Shown here piece by piece: positions 7,597-15,771 of a DNA stretch of 64,000 bases. How positions within the stretch are numbered: position 1 is the stretch's first letter; each line of letters begins with the position of its first letter. Where the stretch lies: NCBI RefSeq assembly GCF_009725165.1, contig NZ_WNZW01000014.1, positions 1 through 64,000 of the forward strand, read 5' to 3'. The notes beneath the pieces are model-generated. The model saw nothing but the letters and a program-made list of their open reading frames with translations, was not told the origin of the DNA and made no database searches. The position numbers and the translations under genes were made by a program. Source of the DNA: Paenibacillus woosongensis. GTDB lineage: Bacteria > Bacillota > Bacilli > Paenibacillales > Paenibacillaceae.

Positions 7597-9536
7597 ACCT
7601 GTTCACCCCGCAATCGTTGTTCGGTCGCCACAACTTCCTTCGCAGGAATATAATGTCCGTGATCGCGTTCAAAGGATCTGATGATCATCATAACGAAGAT
7701 GCCTATGGCTCCAATCACAGCCCCTACCCACCAGTTAAATACCATGAAGAATCCGAAGATCATAAAGATCACACCCAGAATAAACGGCTGGCCACTGTTG
7801 TTAGGCATATGAATGTCGCTATATTCCTCAGTATACAGAGGTTTGCCGGACTTCTTCGCAAACCAGAATGCATCGCGGCCTTCAATGTCAGGCATGCGCG
7901 CAAAGTTGTAGTGAGGAATCGGGCTTGGCGTGCTCCACTCCAAGGTCCGTGCATTCCACGGATCGCCGCTCGTCTCTCTAGGCGCATAGCGGAAGCTCCA
8001 ATAAATGTTGTAGACGAGTACCGCAAAGCCGACGGCCAGACCGATCGAGCCTATCGAAGCAATCAGGTTCAGCGGACCGAATCCGGTCTCTGCGGAGTAA
8101 GTGTACATCCGCCGCGTCATCCCATTCAATCCAAGGGCGAAGAGCGGCAGGAACGTTACGTTGAAGCTGATTACAATAATCCAGAAAGCCAGTTTGCCTT
8201 GCTTGTCGTTCAGGCGGAAGCCGAACAGTTTCGGGAACCAGTAGTACATTCCCGCCAGAACCCCAAAGACTGTTCCCGGAATCAATACGTAGTGGAAGTG
8301 GGCTACCAGGAACATCGTGTTGTGGTACTGGTAATCCGCACTTGCCATGGCCAGCATAACGCCGGTCACGCCGCCAATCGTAAAGATCGGTATAAAGCCA
8401 AGAGCATACAGCATTGGCGTCGTAAATTCGATGCGTCCTTTATGCATCGTAAAGAGCCAGTTAAAGATTTTGATCCCGGTCGGAATGGCAATCGCCATCG
8501 TCGTCACGGAGAAGACACCGTTAACCATCGCGCCGTGTCCCATCGTATAGAAGTGGTGAGCCCACACGACAAAAGACAGGAGCGAGATGATGACCATACT
8601 GAACACCATTGATTTGTAACCGTACAGGTTTTTGCGTGAAAATGTTGATATAACTTCACTAAAGATACCGAATGCGGGCAGAATAACAATGTATACCTCT
8701 GGATGCCCCCATACCCAGAACAAGTTGGCCCAGAGCATATCCATCCCGCCATTGGCCATGGTGAAGAACTGTGAGCCGAACTGCCGGTCCAGCATCATCA
8801 GCAGCAGCGCGATCGTCAATACCGGGAACGCGAATACGATGATGACGGAAGTAACCAGAATCGACCATGTGAACATCGGCATACGCATCAGCGTCATGCC
8901 AGGCGCGCGCATTTTGAGAATGGTCACGATGAAGTTCACCCCGGTCATGAGCGTACCCAGTCCGGAAATCTGCAGTGCAATGGAGTAATAGTTATTGCCT
9001 ACCGTCGGGCTGAACTCGATGCTCGACAGTGGGAAGTAAGCCGTCCATCCGGCATCCGGCGATCCGCCGATGACGAACGAAATGTTGAACAGCATCGCTC
9101 CGGCGAAGAACAGCCAGAAGCTGACAGCGTTCAGGCGCGGGAACGCTACGTCCCGTGCCCCGATTTGCAAAGGGACGACGACGTTCATCAAGCCGATAAT
9201 AAACGGCATTGCCATGAAGAGGATCATGATGACCCCGTGCGTCGTAAATATTTCGTTATAGTGCTGGCTGTCCAGTAATCCATTCTCTGGGACAGCAAGC
9301 TGCGCACGCATCAGGAGGCCGTCTACGCCGCCCCGAAATAGCATGATGAGTGCAGAAATGATATACATAATACCGATTTTTTTATGATCAACGGTTGTTA
9401 ACCATTCACGCCACAGATAGCCCCATTTTTTAAAATAGGTGAGCCCGACAACAATCGCAATAGACACAATAACAATACTGACCATCGCGCCATAAATCAT
9501 CGGTTCGCCTGTGACGAAAAATTCGTCCCATTTCAT
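7593..9536 (-). CDS. qoxB: Cytochrome aa3 quinol oxidase subunit I
   Basis: A 647-residue heme-copper oxidase subunit I. Ligands are visible: the low-spin heme His in TTHGVIMILFMAMPF, the CuB His and cross-linked Tyr in WVWGHPEVYIVILPAFG, two CuB His in VWAHHFYTMGHG, and the high-spin and low-spin heme His in FLVAHFHYVLIPG. The protein has about 14-15 membrane helices, and its length fits quinol oxidases, which have extra terminal helices. It reduces O2 to water and pumps protons using menaquinol. It lies 58 nt after qoxA. Confidence 0.97.
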   Translation of the reverse strand: MKWDEFFVTGEPMIYGAMVSIVIVSIAIVVGLTYFKKWGYLWREWLTTVDHKKIGIMYIISALIMLFRGGVDGLLMRAQLAVPENGLLDSQHYNEIFTTHGVIMILFMAMPFIIGLMNVVVPLQIGARDVAFPRLNAVSFWLFFAGAMLFNISFVIGGSPDAGWTAYFPLSSIEFSPTVGNNYYSIALQISGLGTLMTGVNFIVTILKMRAPGMTLMRMPMFTWSILVTSVIIVFAFPVLTIALLLMMLDRQFGSQFFTMANGGMDMLWANLFWVWGHPEVYIVILPAFGIFSEVISTFSRKNLYGYKSMVFSMVIISLLSFVVWAHHFYTMGHGAMVNGVFSVTTMAIAIPTGIKIFNWLFTMHKGRIEFTTPMLYALGFIPIFTIGGVTGVMLAMASADYQYHNTMFLVAHFHYVLIPGTVFGVLAGMYYWFPKLFGFRLNDKQGKLAFWIIVISFNVTFLPLFALGLNGMTRRMYTYSAETGFGPLNLIASIGSIGLAVGFAVLVYNIYWSFRYAPRETSGDPWNARTLEWSTPSPIPHYNFARMPDIEGRDAFWFAKKSGKPLYTEEYSDIHMPNNSGQPFILGVIFMIFGFFMVFNWWVGAVIGAIGIFVMMIIRSFERDHGHYIPAKEVVATEQRLRGEQV

Positions 9537-9594
9537 TTAGCTTACTCCTTTCCAGTTCTAGTTGCCTTGCGAGCGTCCTGCTCTTCTAACCTGA

Positions 9595-10542
9595 TTAATG
9601 ATTGTGCCCGGAGTGTTCCGTCTCTCCGCCTCCGCTGTTCTCTGCACCGGGTTGATCGATTTGGAACTGATCGAGCTCGGATTTCGCGGCAGAGTCGCCG
9701 TGATTATGCCCAGCGTGCTCGCCCTCAGGCGGCGGTAAGAACGTCAGGTGCGTGGAGGAGTAGGTTTTTCTGCCGACAAATTTCGTGTCCAGCAGGGTTT
9801 GGAATTCGTCCGGCGTCAATTCGGAAGCCGTGTTTTTTACTTCATCCACCCATTTGTCGTATTCCTGCTGATTCATCGCCAGCACTTCGAATTCCATGTG
9901 AGCAAAGCCTTCGCCGGAGAAGTTCGCATTCTTGCCGACAAAAGAGCCTTCATGCTCGGCAACGAGGTTCAGCTTCGTAACCATGTCGCTCATCGCATAT
10001 TTCTGTCCGCCGAGCTGCGGCACCCAGAAGCTTGTAATCGGTCCGTACGCATATAGGCGGAACTCGACAGGACGATGGGTTGGGATATTTACGTAGTTTA
10101 CCGTTTCGATTCCTTCTTCCGGATAGCTGAAGTGCCATTTCCAGTTGGAGGAAGCCGCGTAAATAATCATCGGTTTTTGATCTTGATAATCCTTAGGTAC
10201 TGCCTCGACCGCATTCGTACTGCGAATCGTAACCACCGAAAGAATGATAACGATAATTAACGGGAATGCCGTCCAGGTAATTTCTAGCCAGGTCTTTCCT
10301 TCGTCATGCGGCGGTTCGTAGTCCGGAGCAGCTTTGGAAGCCCGATATTTGGTCAGCATGTAAACGTAAAGCACATAAACGACGAGCAGTATAAACGCCA
10401 TCGTGATGATGGAGAAAATAATGACGTCGGATTGAGTCTTGGCCACAGGTCCTTTCGGGTCCAATACCTTCAAAGTATTGCAGCCGGACAGGAAGACAAG
10501 CAGCGCTGAAAATGCGATTAACAGCAGCCCTCTTCTTTTCAT
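9595..10542 (-). CDS. qoxA: Quinol oxidase subunit II lipoprotein with His-rich tail
   Basis: A 315-residue protein. It has a lipoprotein signal peptide ending in LVFLSGC (Cys about residue 21), two membrane helices at about 39-62 and 86-105, and an external cupredoxin-like domain with SNWKWHFSYPEEG. The loop that holds CuA in cytochrome c oxidases has no cysteines here (the region reads AEHEGSFVGKNANFSGEG), which marks a quinol oxidase. The C-terminal ~40 residues contain HAGHNHG and HSGHNH, an unusual histidine-rich tail outside the membrane. The ATG has an AAAGGGG site 11 nt upstream. It is the first gene of qoxABCD. Confidence 0.95.
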   Translation of the reverse strand: MKRRGLLLIAFSALLVFLSGCNTLKVLDPKGPVAKTQSDVIIFSIITMAFILLVVYVLYVYMLTKYRASKAAPDYEPPHDEGKTWLEITWTAFPLIIVIILSVVTIRSTNAVEAVPKDYQDQKPMIIYAASSNWKWHFSYPEEGIETVNYVNIPTHRPVEFRLYAYGPITSFWVPQLGGQKYAMSDMVTKLNLVAEHEGSFVGKNANFSGEGFAHMEFEVLAMNQQEYDKWVDEVKNTASELTPDEFQTLLDTKFVGRKTYSSTHLTFLPPPEGEHAGHNHGDSAAKSELDQFQIDQPGAENSGGGETEHSGHNH

Positions 10543-11216
10543 AGATTCCGTTACCCCTTTCTAAGCAGTAAGTTACACGATGTGATACAGGTTGATAAGC
10601 TGTCACGTGAACTTAAGTATTACAACTAATAACAATGTTAGGATTCGTTAAAAACAAAAACAAACCATAGAGAAAGGCAATTATGTAATATATTTACATT
10701 TGAATGCCTGTACACTGCTTACCTCCCCACCCCAAAAGTCGAAATTCAGCCGTATTTGCTCAAAAAAAGCCAAATTCGGCGATTTTGATAATTGTTCACA
10801 ATGAACGTCCGGAGCACCCGAGTTCGCAGAATTGTCATAATAGGCCACAGACTTTGTAATTAAAATCACATACATTTGAACCTTCTTGGGCGCCTCCCAC
10901 TGTGAGAAAGCTTGCTAAATTGCTAAATCTGCGGGCTATTCCGCAGGCAATTTAGGTCGCGTCAGAATGAGCCTTCAGGGGTTGTGCGGGTGGAAAATGA
11001 GTGGGTATTGGAGGTGGGGAGGTGAAGATGTGAAAGGTGAGGCAGGGATGTGTGCGTGAGGATGTGTGCGTGAGGATGTGTGCGTGAGGATGTGAGAGGT
11101 GGGTGATCAGGTTCGCCAATTGTAGATGGAGCTCAGGGTTAGCTCGCCTGGCATAATAAGTGGCTTTGAGAAGTCGTAGATTGTTTAATACAAAGAGTTG
11201 GTACGGGGTTAAAGTT
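10543..11216. other. Intergenic region upstream of qoxA without recognised genes
   Basis: The qox promoter should lie here, but I cannot place -35/-10 boxes with confidence. At 10675-10708 there is an AT-rich inverted repeat with AGGCA and TGCCT ends around ATGTAAtataTTTACAT. A second TACATTTGAA copy lies near 10872. From 10975 the plus strand becomes G-rich, with about three copies of a 14-nt unit (GTGTGCGTGAGGAT) at 11048-11095. Small open frames here have no ribosome site and low-complexity translations. Confidence 0.6.
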
Positions 11217-11364
11217 GCTGGAACGGCGCATATAGTCACTACGAGGGGGAGATGGCTGGACGGCGCACAATGGTACTTCGGGGGTAGGTGGCTGGGGCGA
11301 CGCACAATGGCACTTCGGGGGTAGGTGGCTGGGGCGACGCACAATGGCACTTCGAGGGTAGGTT
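11217..11364. repeat. Tandem repeat, four units of 36-38 bp
   Basis: Units begin at 11217, 11255, 11291 and 11328. The last two differ at only two positions, and the first is the most degenerate. Each unit begins GCTGG and contains CGCACAATGG and ACTTCGGGGG. The array ends 2 nt before the first arm of the four-arm element at 11367. Confidence 0.9.
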
Positions 11365-11366
11365 GC

Positions 11367-11550
11367 TTACGGACATCAGGTCCGCTATTTCGCGCTTTAC
11401 TCGATAATTCTTATTCTTACGGACACAGAAGGCGTTATTTGCCCCTAAATGCCTCTTTTCAGTCGCTTATAGGGGCAATAGCGGAACTAGGGTCCGTTAG
11501 CACAACAATTTCAGCGTTTTTGGACAAATAGCGGAACCCCGGTCCGTTAG
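11367..11550. repeat. Four-arm intergenic element, family A, copy 1
   Basis: Two forward arms at 11367-11390 and 11417-11440 start TTACGGACA and end in CCGCTATTT or GGCGTTATTT. Two inverted arms at 11477-11500 and 11526-11550 read AATAGCGGAAC, a 3-nt variable middle, then GGTCCGTTAG. Arm offsets are 0, 50, 110 and 160. Sequence between arms is not shared with the other copies, except that the centre here is itself a hairpin (GCCCCTA at 11441, TAGGGGC at 11470). It lies 322 nt past the ddh stop codon. Confidence 0.88.
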
Positions 11551-11735
11551 CCATTCCACTCTGCCCTACTCGCTCAACTCCACCCTACCTATTCCGCTCT
11601 CCCCTACCCCGCTCCGCTCTACTCTACCCTACTCCAATCCACCTACTCCGCTCCACTCTACTCCGCTCCATTCCACTCCACCCTACTCATCCCTACTCCA
11701 ATCCGCCCGCCCCCTCCGCTCCCCCTTCCAACCCG
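11551..11735. repeat. Pyrimidine-rich low-complexity tract
   Basis: About 185 nt made of variations on CTACTCCGCTCCACT with almost no G, directly after copy 1 of the four-arm element. It is the strand opposite in character to the G-rich tract on the other side of the element (10975-11364). No gene is seen. Confidence 0.8.
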
Positions 11736-11815
11736 TATTCGCCTGCACCTTCACGTTTTACTTAGCAACCATAGAATACTGCTGGCACCAAGCGCGCGCG
11801 CTGCCATAGCCCAAC

Positions 11816-11857
11816 AAATAAAAAGCCGCCCGGGAGATCCACTCTCCCAGGCAGCCA
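11816..11857 (-). terminator. Intrinsic terminator of ddh
   Basis: On the minus strand the hairpin GGCTGCCTGGGAGA-GTGGA-TCTCCCGGGC is followed by CTTTTTA. It lies 15 nt past the ddh stop codon. Confidence 0.9.
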
Positions 11858-11871
11858 CAAAGGAAACAGCC

Positions 11872-12849
11872 TTACAGCAATTCTTTGCGAAGCTGTTCCG
11901 GCGATTTAGGCGACAGCAGGCCAAACGGAATGTCAAATACCGTTCTTGCCCCGGACTCGCCAGCTTGGGACAGCTTGTAAGCTGCGCGCGCGTAAGCTAC
12001 AAGCACGCTTGCCGTAAATTCGGGATTGCTGTCGAGCTTCAACCCGAATTCGATAATTTGCGTGTTGTTCTCTCCCGTGCGGCCGCTTCTCAGCACGTTG
12101 CCGCCGTGCGGCATAGCAGAGTGGTTCGCCTTCAGCTCTTCTTCGCTGATGAAATGCACCGTCGTATCATAATCCGCAAAATAGTTCGGCATTTCCTTGA
12201 TTTCACGTTCGATCCGTGCGAGATCGGCACCCTCTTCAGCAACTACATAGCATTCCCGAGCATGCTTCTCTCTTGTGGACAGCTCCGGGTTTTCCCCTTT
12301 GCGCACACGGTCTACAGCGGACTCCACCGGAATCGTATACTGCACGCCGCCCTTCACACCGTCAACGCGGCGAATCGCGTCGGAGTGGCCCTGGCTAACG
12401 CCTTTGCCCCAGAAGGTATACTCATTGCCCTCAGGAAGAATAGCTTGTCCAAGCAAGCGGTTCAAAGAGAACAAGCCTGGATCCCAGCCGGTCGAGATCA
12501 CGCTCACATTTCCCCCTTGAGAAGCCGATGCGTTAACTTTGTCGAAATACTCAGGTATTTTCGCATGTGTGTCGAAGCTGTCCACCGTATTGAACATAGC
12601 GGCCAGTTCAGGCCCTTGCTGCGGAAGATCCGTGGCCGAACCTCCACAAAGAATCAACACGTCGATATCGCCCTTATACTTCTCCAACTCGGAAATATGC
12701 ACGACGCCGCTGGCTGCCGCTACCTCATCCGGGTTTCTTCTCGAAAAAATTGCGCGGAGCTCTAGATCCGGATTTTGCTTGATTGCCTTTTCCACGCCGC
12801 GTCCTAAATTCCCATAACCTACGATACCCACTTTGATGTTCGATGCCAC
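11872..12849 (-). CDS. ddh: meso-Diaminopimelate D-dehydrogenase
   Basis: A 325-residue NADP-dependent dehydrogenase, the usual length for Ddh. The N-terminal Rossmann motif is GIVGYGNLGRG (residues 8-18), followed by RAIFSRR. Family segments include ILCGGSATDLPQQGPELA, STGWDPGLFSLNRLL, the substrate-binding FWGKGVSQGHSDAIRR and HGGNVLRSGRTG. The enzyme makes meso-diaminopimelate for lysine and peptidoglycan in one step from tetrahydrodipicolinate. It is a single-gene unit with its own terminator. The start ATG follows a GGAGGATACGTAAAGTGGC leader, with the Shine-Dalgarno about 15 nt upstream. Confidence 0.94.
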   Translation of the reverse strand: MASNIKVGIVGYGNLGRGVEKAIKQNPDLELRAIFSRRNPDEVAAASGVVHISELEKYKGDIDVLILCGGSATDLPQQGPELAAMFNTVDSFDTHAKIPEYFDKVNASASQGGNVSVISTGWDPGLFSLNRLLGQAILPEGNEYTFWGKGVSQGHSDAIRRVDGVKGGVQYTIPVESAVDRVRKGENPELSTREKHARECYVVAEEGADLARIEREIKEMPNYFADYDTTVHFISEEELKANHSAMPHGGNVLRSGRTGENNTQIIEFGLKLDSNPEFTASVLVAYARAAYKLSQAGESGARTVFDIPFGLLSPKSPEQLRKELL

Positions 12850-13113
12850 TTTACGTATCCTCCTTCAAAATTAGATCGTAATTATTTTATCTTACTATGG
12901 GTCATTTTTAAATCTTTAGCCTCATAAGTTAGGCATTACTTCACCCGTTATAACGGCCCTCGTCCAAAAAATTTCACAAAAATGTCAATTTTTCCGTTTT
13001 TAGTCCTCTAATATAGCCCGATAAGGTCATATTCTCCCCAAAAAAATAGCTGTAAAATGAAGTGCATTGTGAAATATGTTATTGCAATTTAGTAAAAAGG
13101 AGTGATCCCTGCA

Positions 13114-14862
13114 TTGAAAAAACGGCACGCAACCAAGGCGCTAATTGCACTCACGCTCTACTGCCTTCTGTTCTCCCTTCCTTCATCCGTATCCGCCCAT
13201 GCCTATATTGTAGCATCCTCTCCTGGAGAGAACGAAGTGCTCGAGGAAGCTCCCGCCCAGGTCAGCATTACCTTTAACGAGCCGATCGAACAGGCGTTTC
13301 ACTCGATTCAAGTCACCGATTCATCCGGCCAGCAAGCCACCGCAGGAGAATCCCGGATGGATGACGCCCATTCAGCCAGATTAATCGCGGATCTGAAGCC
13401 TGAGCTGCCGGACGGGATTTATACCGTAAATTACAAAGTGCTGTCCAGCGATGGCCATACGGTTACCGGAACATTCCCTTTTATCATCGGGGATGCCGCA
13501 GCAGCCGCCCACAATCCTGCAGATGCGAATCAACCCGGCAGCAGCCAAGGACAGGATTGGCCCAAGCTTAGCCTCCTTCTTCTTCGCTGGCTCCAATATA
13601 GCGGCTTAGCCATATATATAGGCGTGCTTCTCTTTCATTTGCTGCTCTTGCCGCAACGCAGATCCATTGCTGAATCTGCTGCCCGACGACTCCAGAATCA
13701 TCCTTATGCTTTGGCAAAGTCGCCGGTGTGGCAGCGAAGCAAACAGCTTCTCATTCTATCTCTCCTCCTAGCTGCAGCCGGAATCGGGCTGAGCCTGCCG
13801 CAGCAGGCGGCGAGCGATGCCGGAGTTCCGTGGAGCCAAGCTTGGAACCCGGCATGGATCAAGGACACACTCAGCCTTACTTCATTCGGTAAGGCCTGGA
13901 CTGCCGAAATGATACTGCTGCTCATGCTGGCCGGACTGACCGCCGCACTTATTATTTTTACGAAAAAACAAAGCCGCTTGGCAGCGGACCTGACCGCGGC
14001 GGCCGCACTCTTGACCACTCTTGGCATTCTGCTCGCCAAATCGTTTATCGGCCATGCCGCGGCCGCGAGCGGAAGAAGTATGGCCATTGCCATGAACTTC
14101 CTGCACCAGGCTTCCTCCTTCCTATGGCTGGGAGGGCTGCTCTCGCTCGCTTTACTGCTGCCTGCTGCCGCAGAAGCAACGCGGAGCTCATCCGGCTCCA
14201 GGAGTCAATTATATTGGGAGGCCATCCGCCGCTTCTCTATTCTCGCTGCAGGCTGCGTTGCTATACTGCTCTGTTCAGGGGTCTACGCAGGTATGCTCCA
14301 TATACCTACATGGTATGCGCTGCTGCACAGTAATTACGGGCTCATCCTCCTTGCTAAGAGCGGACTGACGCTGGTTATGCTGGCTCTTGGCCTTTCCGCG
14401 TTCATGCGCGGCCGCAGGCGGACCCGGCCCTTGGGCCGTGGGGTGTGGATCGAATTCGTGACCGGATTGATCGTGCTCGTTCTGGCTGCAATTTTATCGA
14501 ATATGCCGACGGCTCTGTCCAGCCCGGGTCCGATTCAGTTGAAAGCCGTGACCGCGGACGGCTACCACATCTCTGTACAAGTATCGCCGAATACCGTCGG
14601 CGAGAACCGTATTGAGGTGACCGCCCTGGATCGCGAGCAGAAACCGCTAAACGGCATCGAGCAAATAACACTGACGCTAACCTCCCTCGACATGGACATG
14701 GGAACGATCGAACTCGCAATCCCAGGGAGAAGCGATTCCATCCCGCTAAACGGAAATGCGATCGTAACGAGGGGCGGCAGCTGGAGGCTTCAGGTTCATA
14801 TTCTGCTGTCCTCACTGGACTCAGTCGATAGCAGCTTCACCTTTCAAGTCGGCAACAAGTGA
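13114..14862 (+). CDS. ycnJ: CopC-CopD fusion copper protein (YcnJ-like)
   Basis: The TTG at 13114 is preferred: AAAGGAG at 13096-13102 gives an 11-nt spacer, while the in-frame GTG at 13102 overlaps that site. The signal peptide ends ...SSVSA, and the mature protein begins HAYIVASSPGE, so the first residue is the His that binds Cu(II) in CopC. The CopC domain spans about residues 28-130, including the second ligand region SSDGHTVTG. Eight or more membrane helices of a CopD domain follow (about 160-460), then a C-terminal extracellular YtkA-like beta domain (LTLTSLDMDMGTIEL). Related YcnJ proteins act in copper acquisition. It is probably co-transcribed with ycnI, 49 nt downstream. No CsoR or YcnK gene is visible. 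Confidence 0.9.
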   Translation: MKKRHATKALIALTLYCLLFSLPSSVSAHAYIVASSPGENEVLEEAPAQVSITFNEPIEQAFHSIQVTDSSGQQATAGESRMDDAHSARLIADLKPELPDGIYTVNYKVLSSDGHTVTGTFPFIIGDAAAAAHNPADANQPGSSQGQDWPKLSLLLLRWLQYSGLAIYIGVLLFHLLLLPQRRSIAESAARRLQNHPYALAKSPVWQRSKQLLILSLLLAAAGIGLSLPQQAASDAGVPWSQAWNPAWIKDTLSLTSFGKAWTAEMILLLMLAGLTAALIIFTKKQSRLAADLTAAAALLTTLGILLAKSFIGHAAAASGRSMAIAMNFLHQASSFLWLGGLLSLALLLPAAAEATRSSSGSRSQLYWEAIRRFSILAAGCVAILLCSGVYAGMLHIPTWYALLHSNYGLILLAKSGLTLVMLALGLSAFMRGRRRTRPLGRGVWIEFVTGLIVLVLAAILSNMPTALSSPGPIQLKAVTADGYHISVQVSPNTVGENRIEVTALDREQKPLNGIEQITLTLTSLDMDMGTIELAIPGRSDSIPLNGNAIVTRGGSWRLQVHILLSSLDSVDSSFTFQVGNK

Positions 14863-14911
14863 TTTATAACTTCACTATAAATAAAAATTTGCAAAGGAGA
14901 TTTTTAGCGTT

Positions 14912-15691
14912 ATGAAACAAAAAATTCAATCCTTGTCCGCCATGCTTACAAAAGCAATAGCTCTGGCTCCAGCCATGGCCGCATCCCTGCTGCTGTTTGC
15001 CAGCCTCGCCAGCGCGCACGTCACCGTCAAACCGGGCACCACAGCTCCCGGTGCCTGGGAGACCTACACGATCAAAGTTCCCGTTGAGAAAGACATTCCT
15101 ACGGTCAAAGTGTCCCTGAAAATTCCCGAAGGCCTAGATTTCAAGCAATACCGCGCCATTCCGGACTGGAAGGTAGAGCTAACGAAAGACAGCTCGGATA
15201 AAGTTACTGTCGTCACCTGGACGTCAGAGGGCGAGGGCATTAAGCCTGGCGAGTTCCAGCAGTTCGATTTCGTCGCCAAAAATCCAGACAGCGATGCCGA
15301 GCTGGCATGGGATGCTTACCAATACTATAGCGATGGCAGCATTGTCGAGTGGACAGGGGATGATGGCAGCGAGAAGCCGCATTCCATCACCGCAGTCTCT
15401 TCAAGCCCAGATGCGGGTTCCGCCGCGGACAGCGCAAGCCACTCGCACAGCCATGATCACGACCAGGATCAAGCCACCAGCAGCGACGCCGGGCAAGCAG
15501 AAAATGCCGCTGAAAATACAGCGGCACACAGCAGCACCAACGCTGCCGAGACTAGCGCTGCACCTGTGTCGGAAGCTGCAGAAAGCGCAAGCTCTGCAAA
15601 CATATGGACTATCGTGCTGGCGTCGGCCGCCCTGTTGATCTCGTTAATTGCCTTAGGCCTTGCGATTAGCGGCAGGAAGAAATCCGCCTAA
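14912..15691 (+). CDS. ycnI: YcnI-like DUF1775 copper-binding membrane protein
   Basis: A 259-residue protein. A signal peptide ends SLASA, and the mature protein begins with His (HVTVKPGTTAPGAWETYTI), the DUF1775 metal-site His with a nearby Trp. The DUF1775 beta-sandwich spans about residues 36-165. A linker then carries SHSHSHDHDQDQ, an added His/Asp-rich segment, followed by a long Ala/Ser/Glu-rich stretch. A single C-terminal membrane helix (IWTIVLASAALLISLIALGL) ends in RKKSA. The protein is likely a membrane-anchored Cu(II) binder that partners CopCD. An AAAGGAG site lies about 10 nt before the ATG, and a terminator follows. Confidence 0.9.
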   Translation: MKQKIQSLSAMLTKAIALAPAMAASLLLFASLASAHVTVKPGTTAPGAWETYTIKVPVEKDIPTVKVSLKIPEGLDFKQYRAIPDWKVELTKDSSDKVTVVTWTSEGEGIKPGEFQQFDFVAKNPDSDAELAWDAYQYYSDGSIVEWTGDDGSEKPHSITAVSSSPDAGSAADSASHSHSHDHDQDQATSSDAGQAENAAENTAAHSSTNAAETSAAPVSEAAESASSANIWTIVLASAALLISLIALGLAISGRKKSA

Positions 15692-15712
15692 ATCTCTAGA
15701 TGCCAAAAACTC

Positions 15713-15758
15713 AAAAAAACTCGGAGCTTACGTCATATGACGCTAGCGCCGAGTTTTT
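15713..15758. terminator. Bidirectional terminator between ycnI and the MFS gene
   Basis: A large near-perfect palindrome, ACTCGGAGCTTACGTCAT and its complement, is flanked by runs of A on the left and T on the right. It can serve both convergent transcripts. Confidence 0.9.
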
Positions 15759-15771
15759 CATGTCCTAAAAG

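Noticed and set aside
10952..11350. 132-residue minus-strand frame upstream of qoxA
   Set aside because: The frame is built from the 37-bp and 14-nt tandem repeats (Pro/His/Ser-rich, low complexity) and has no ribosome site.
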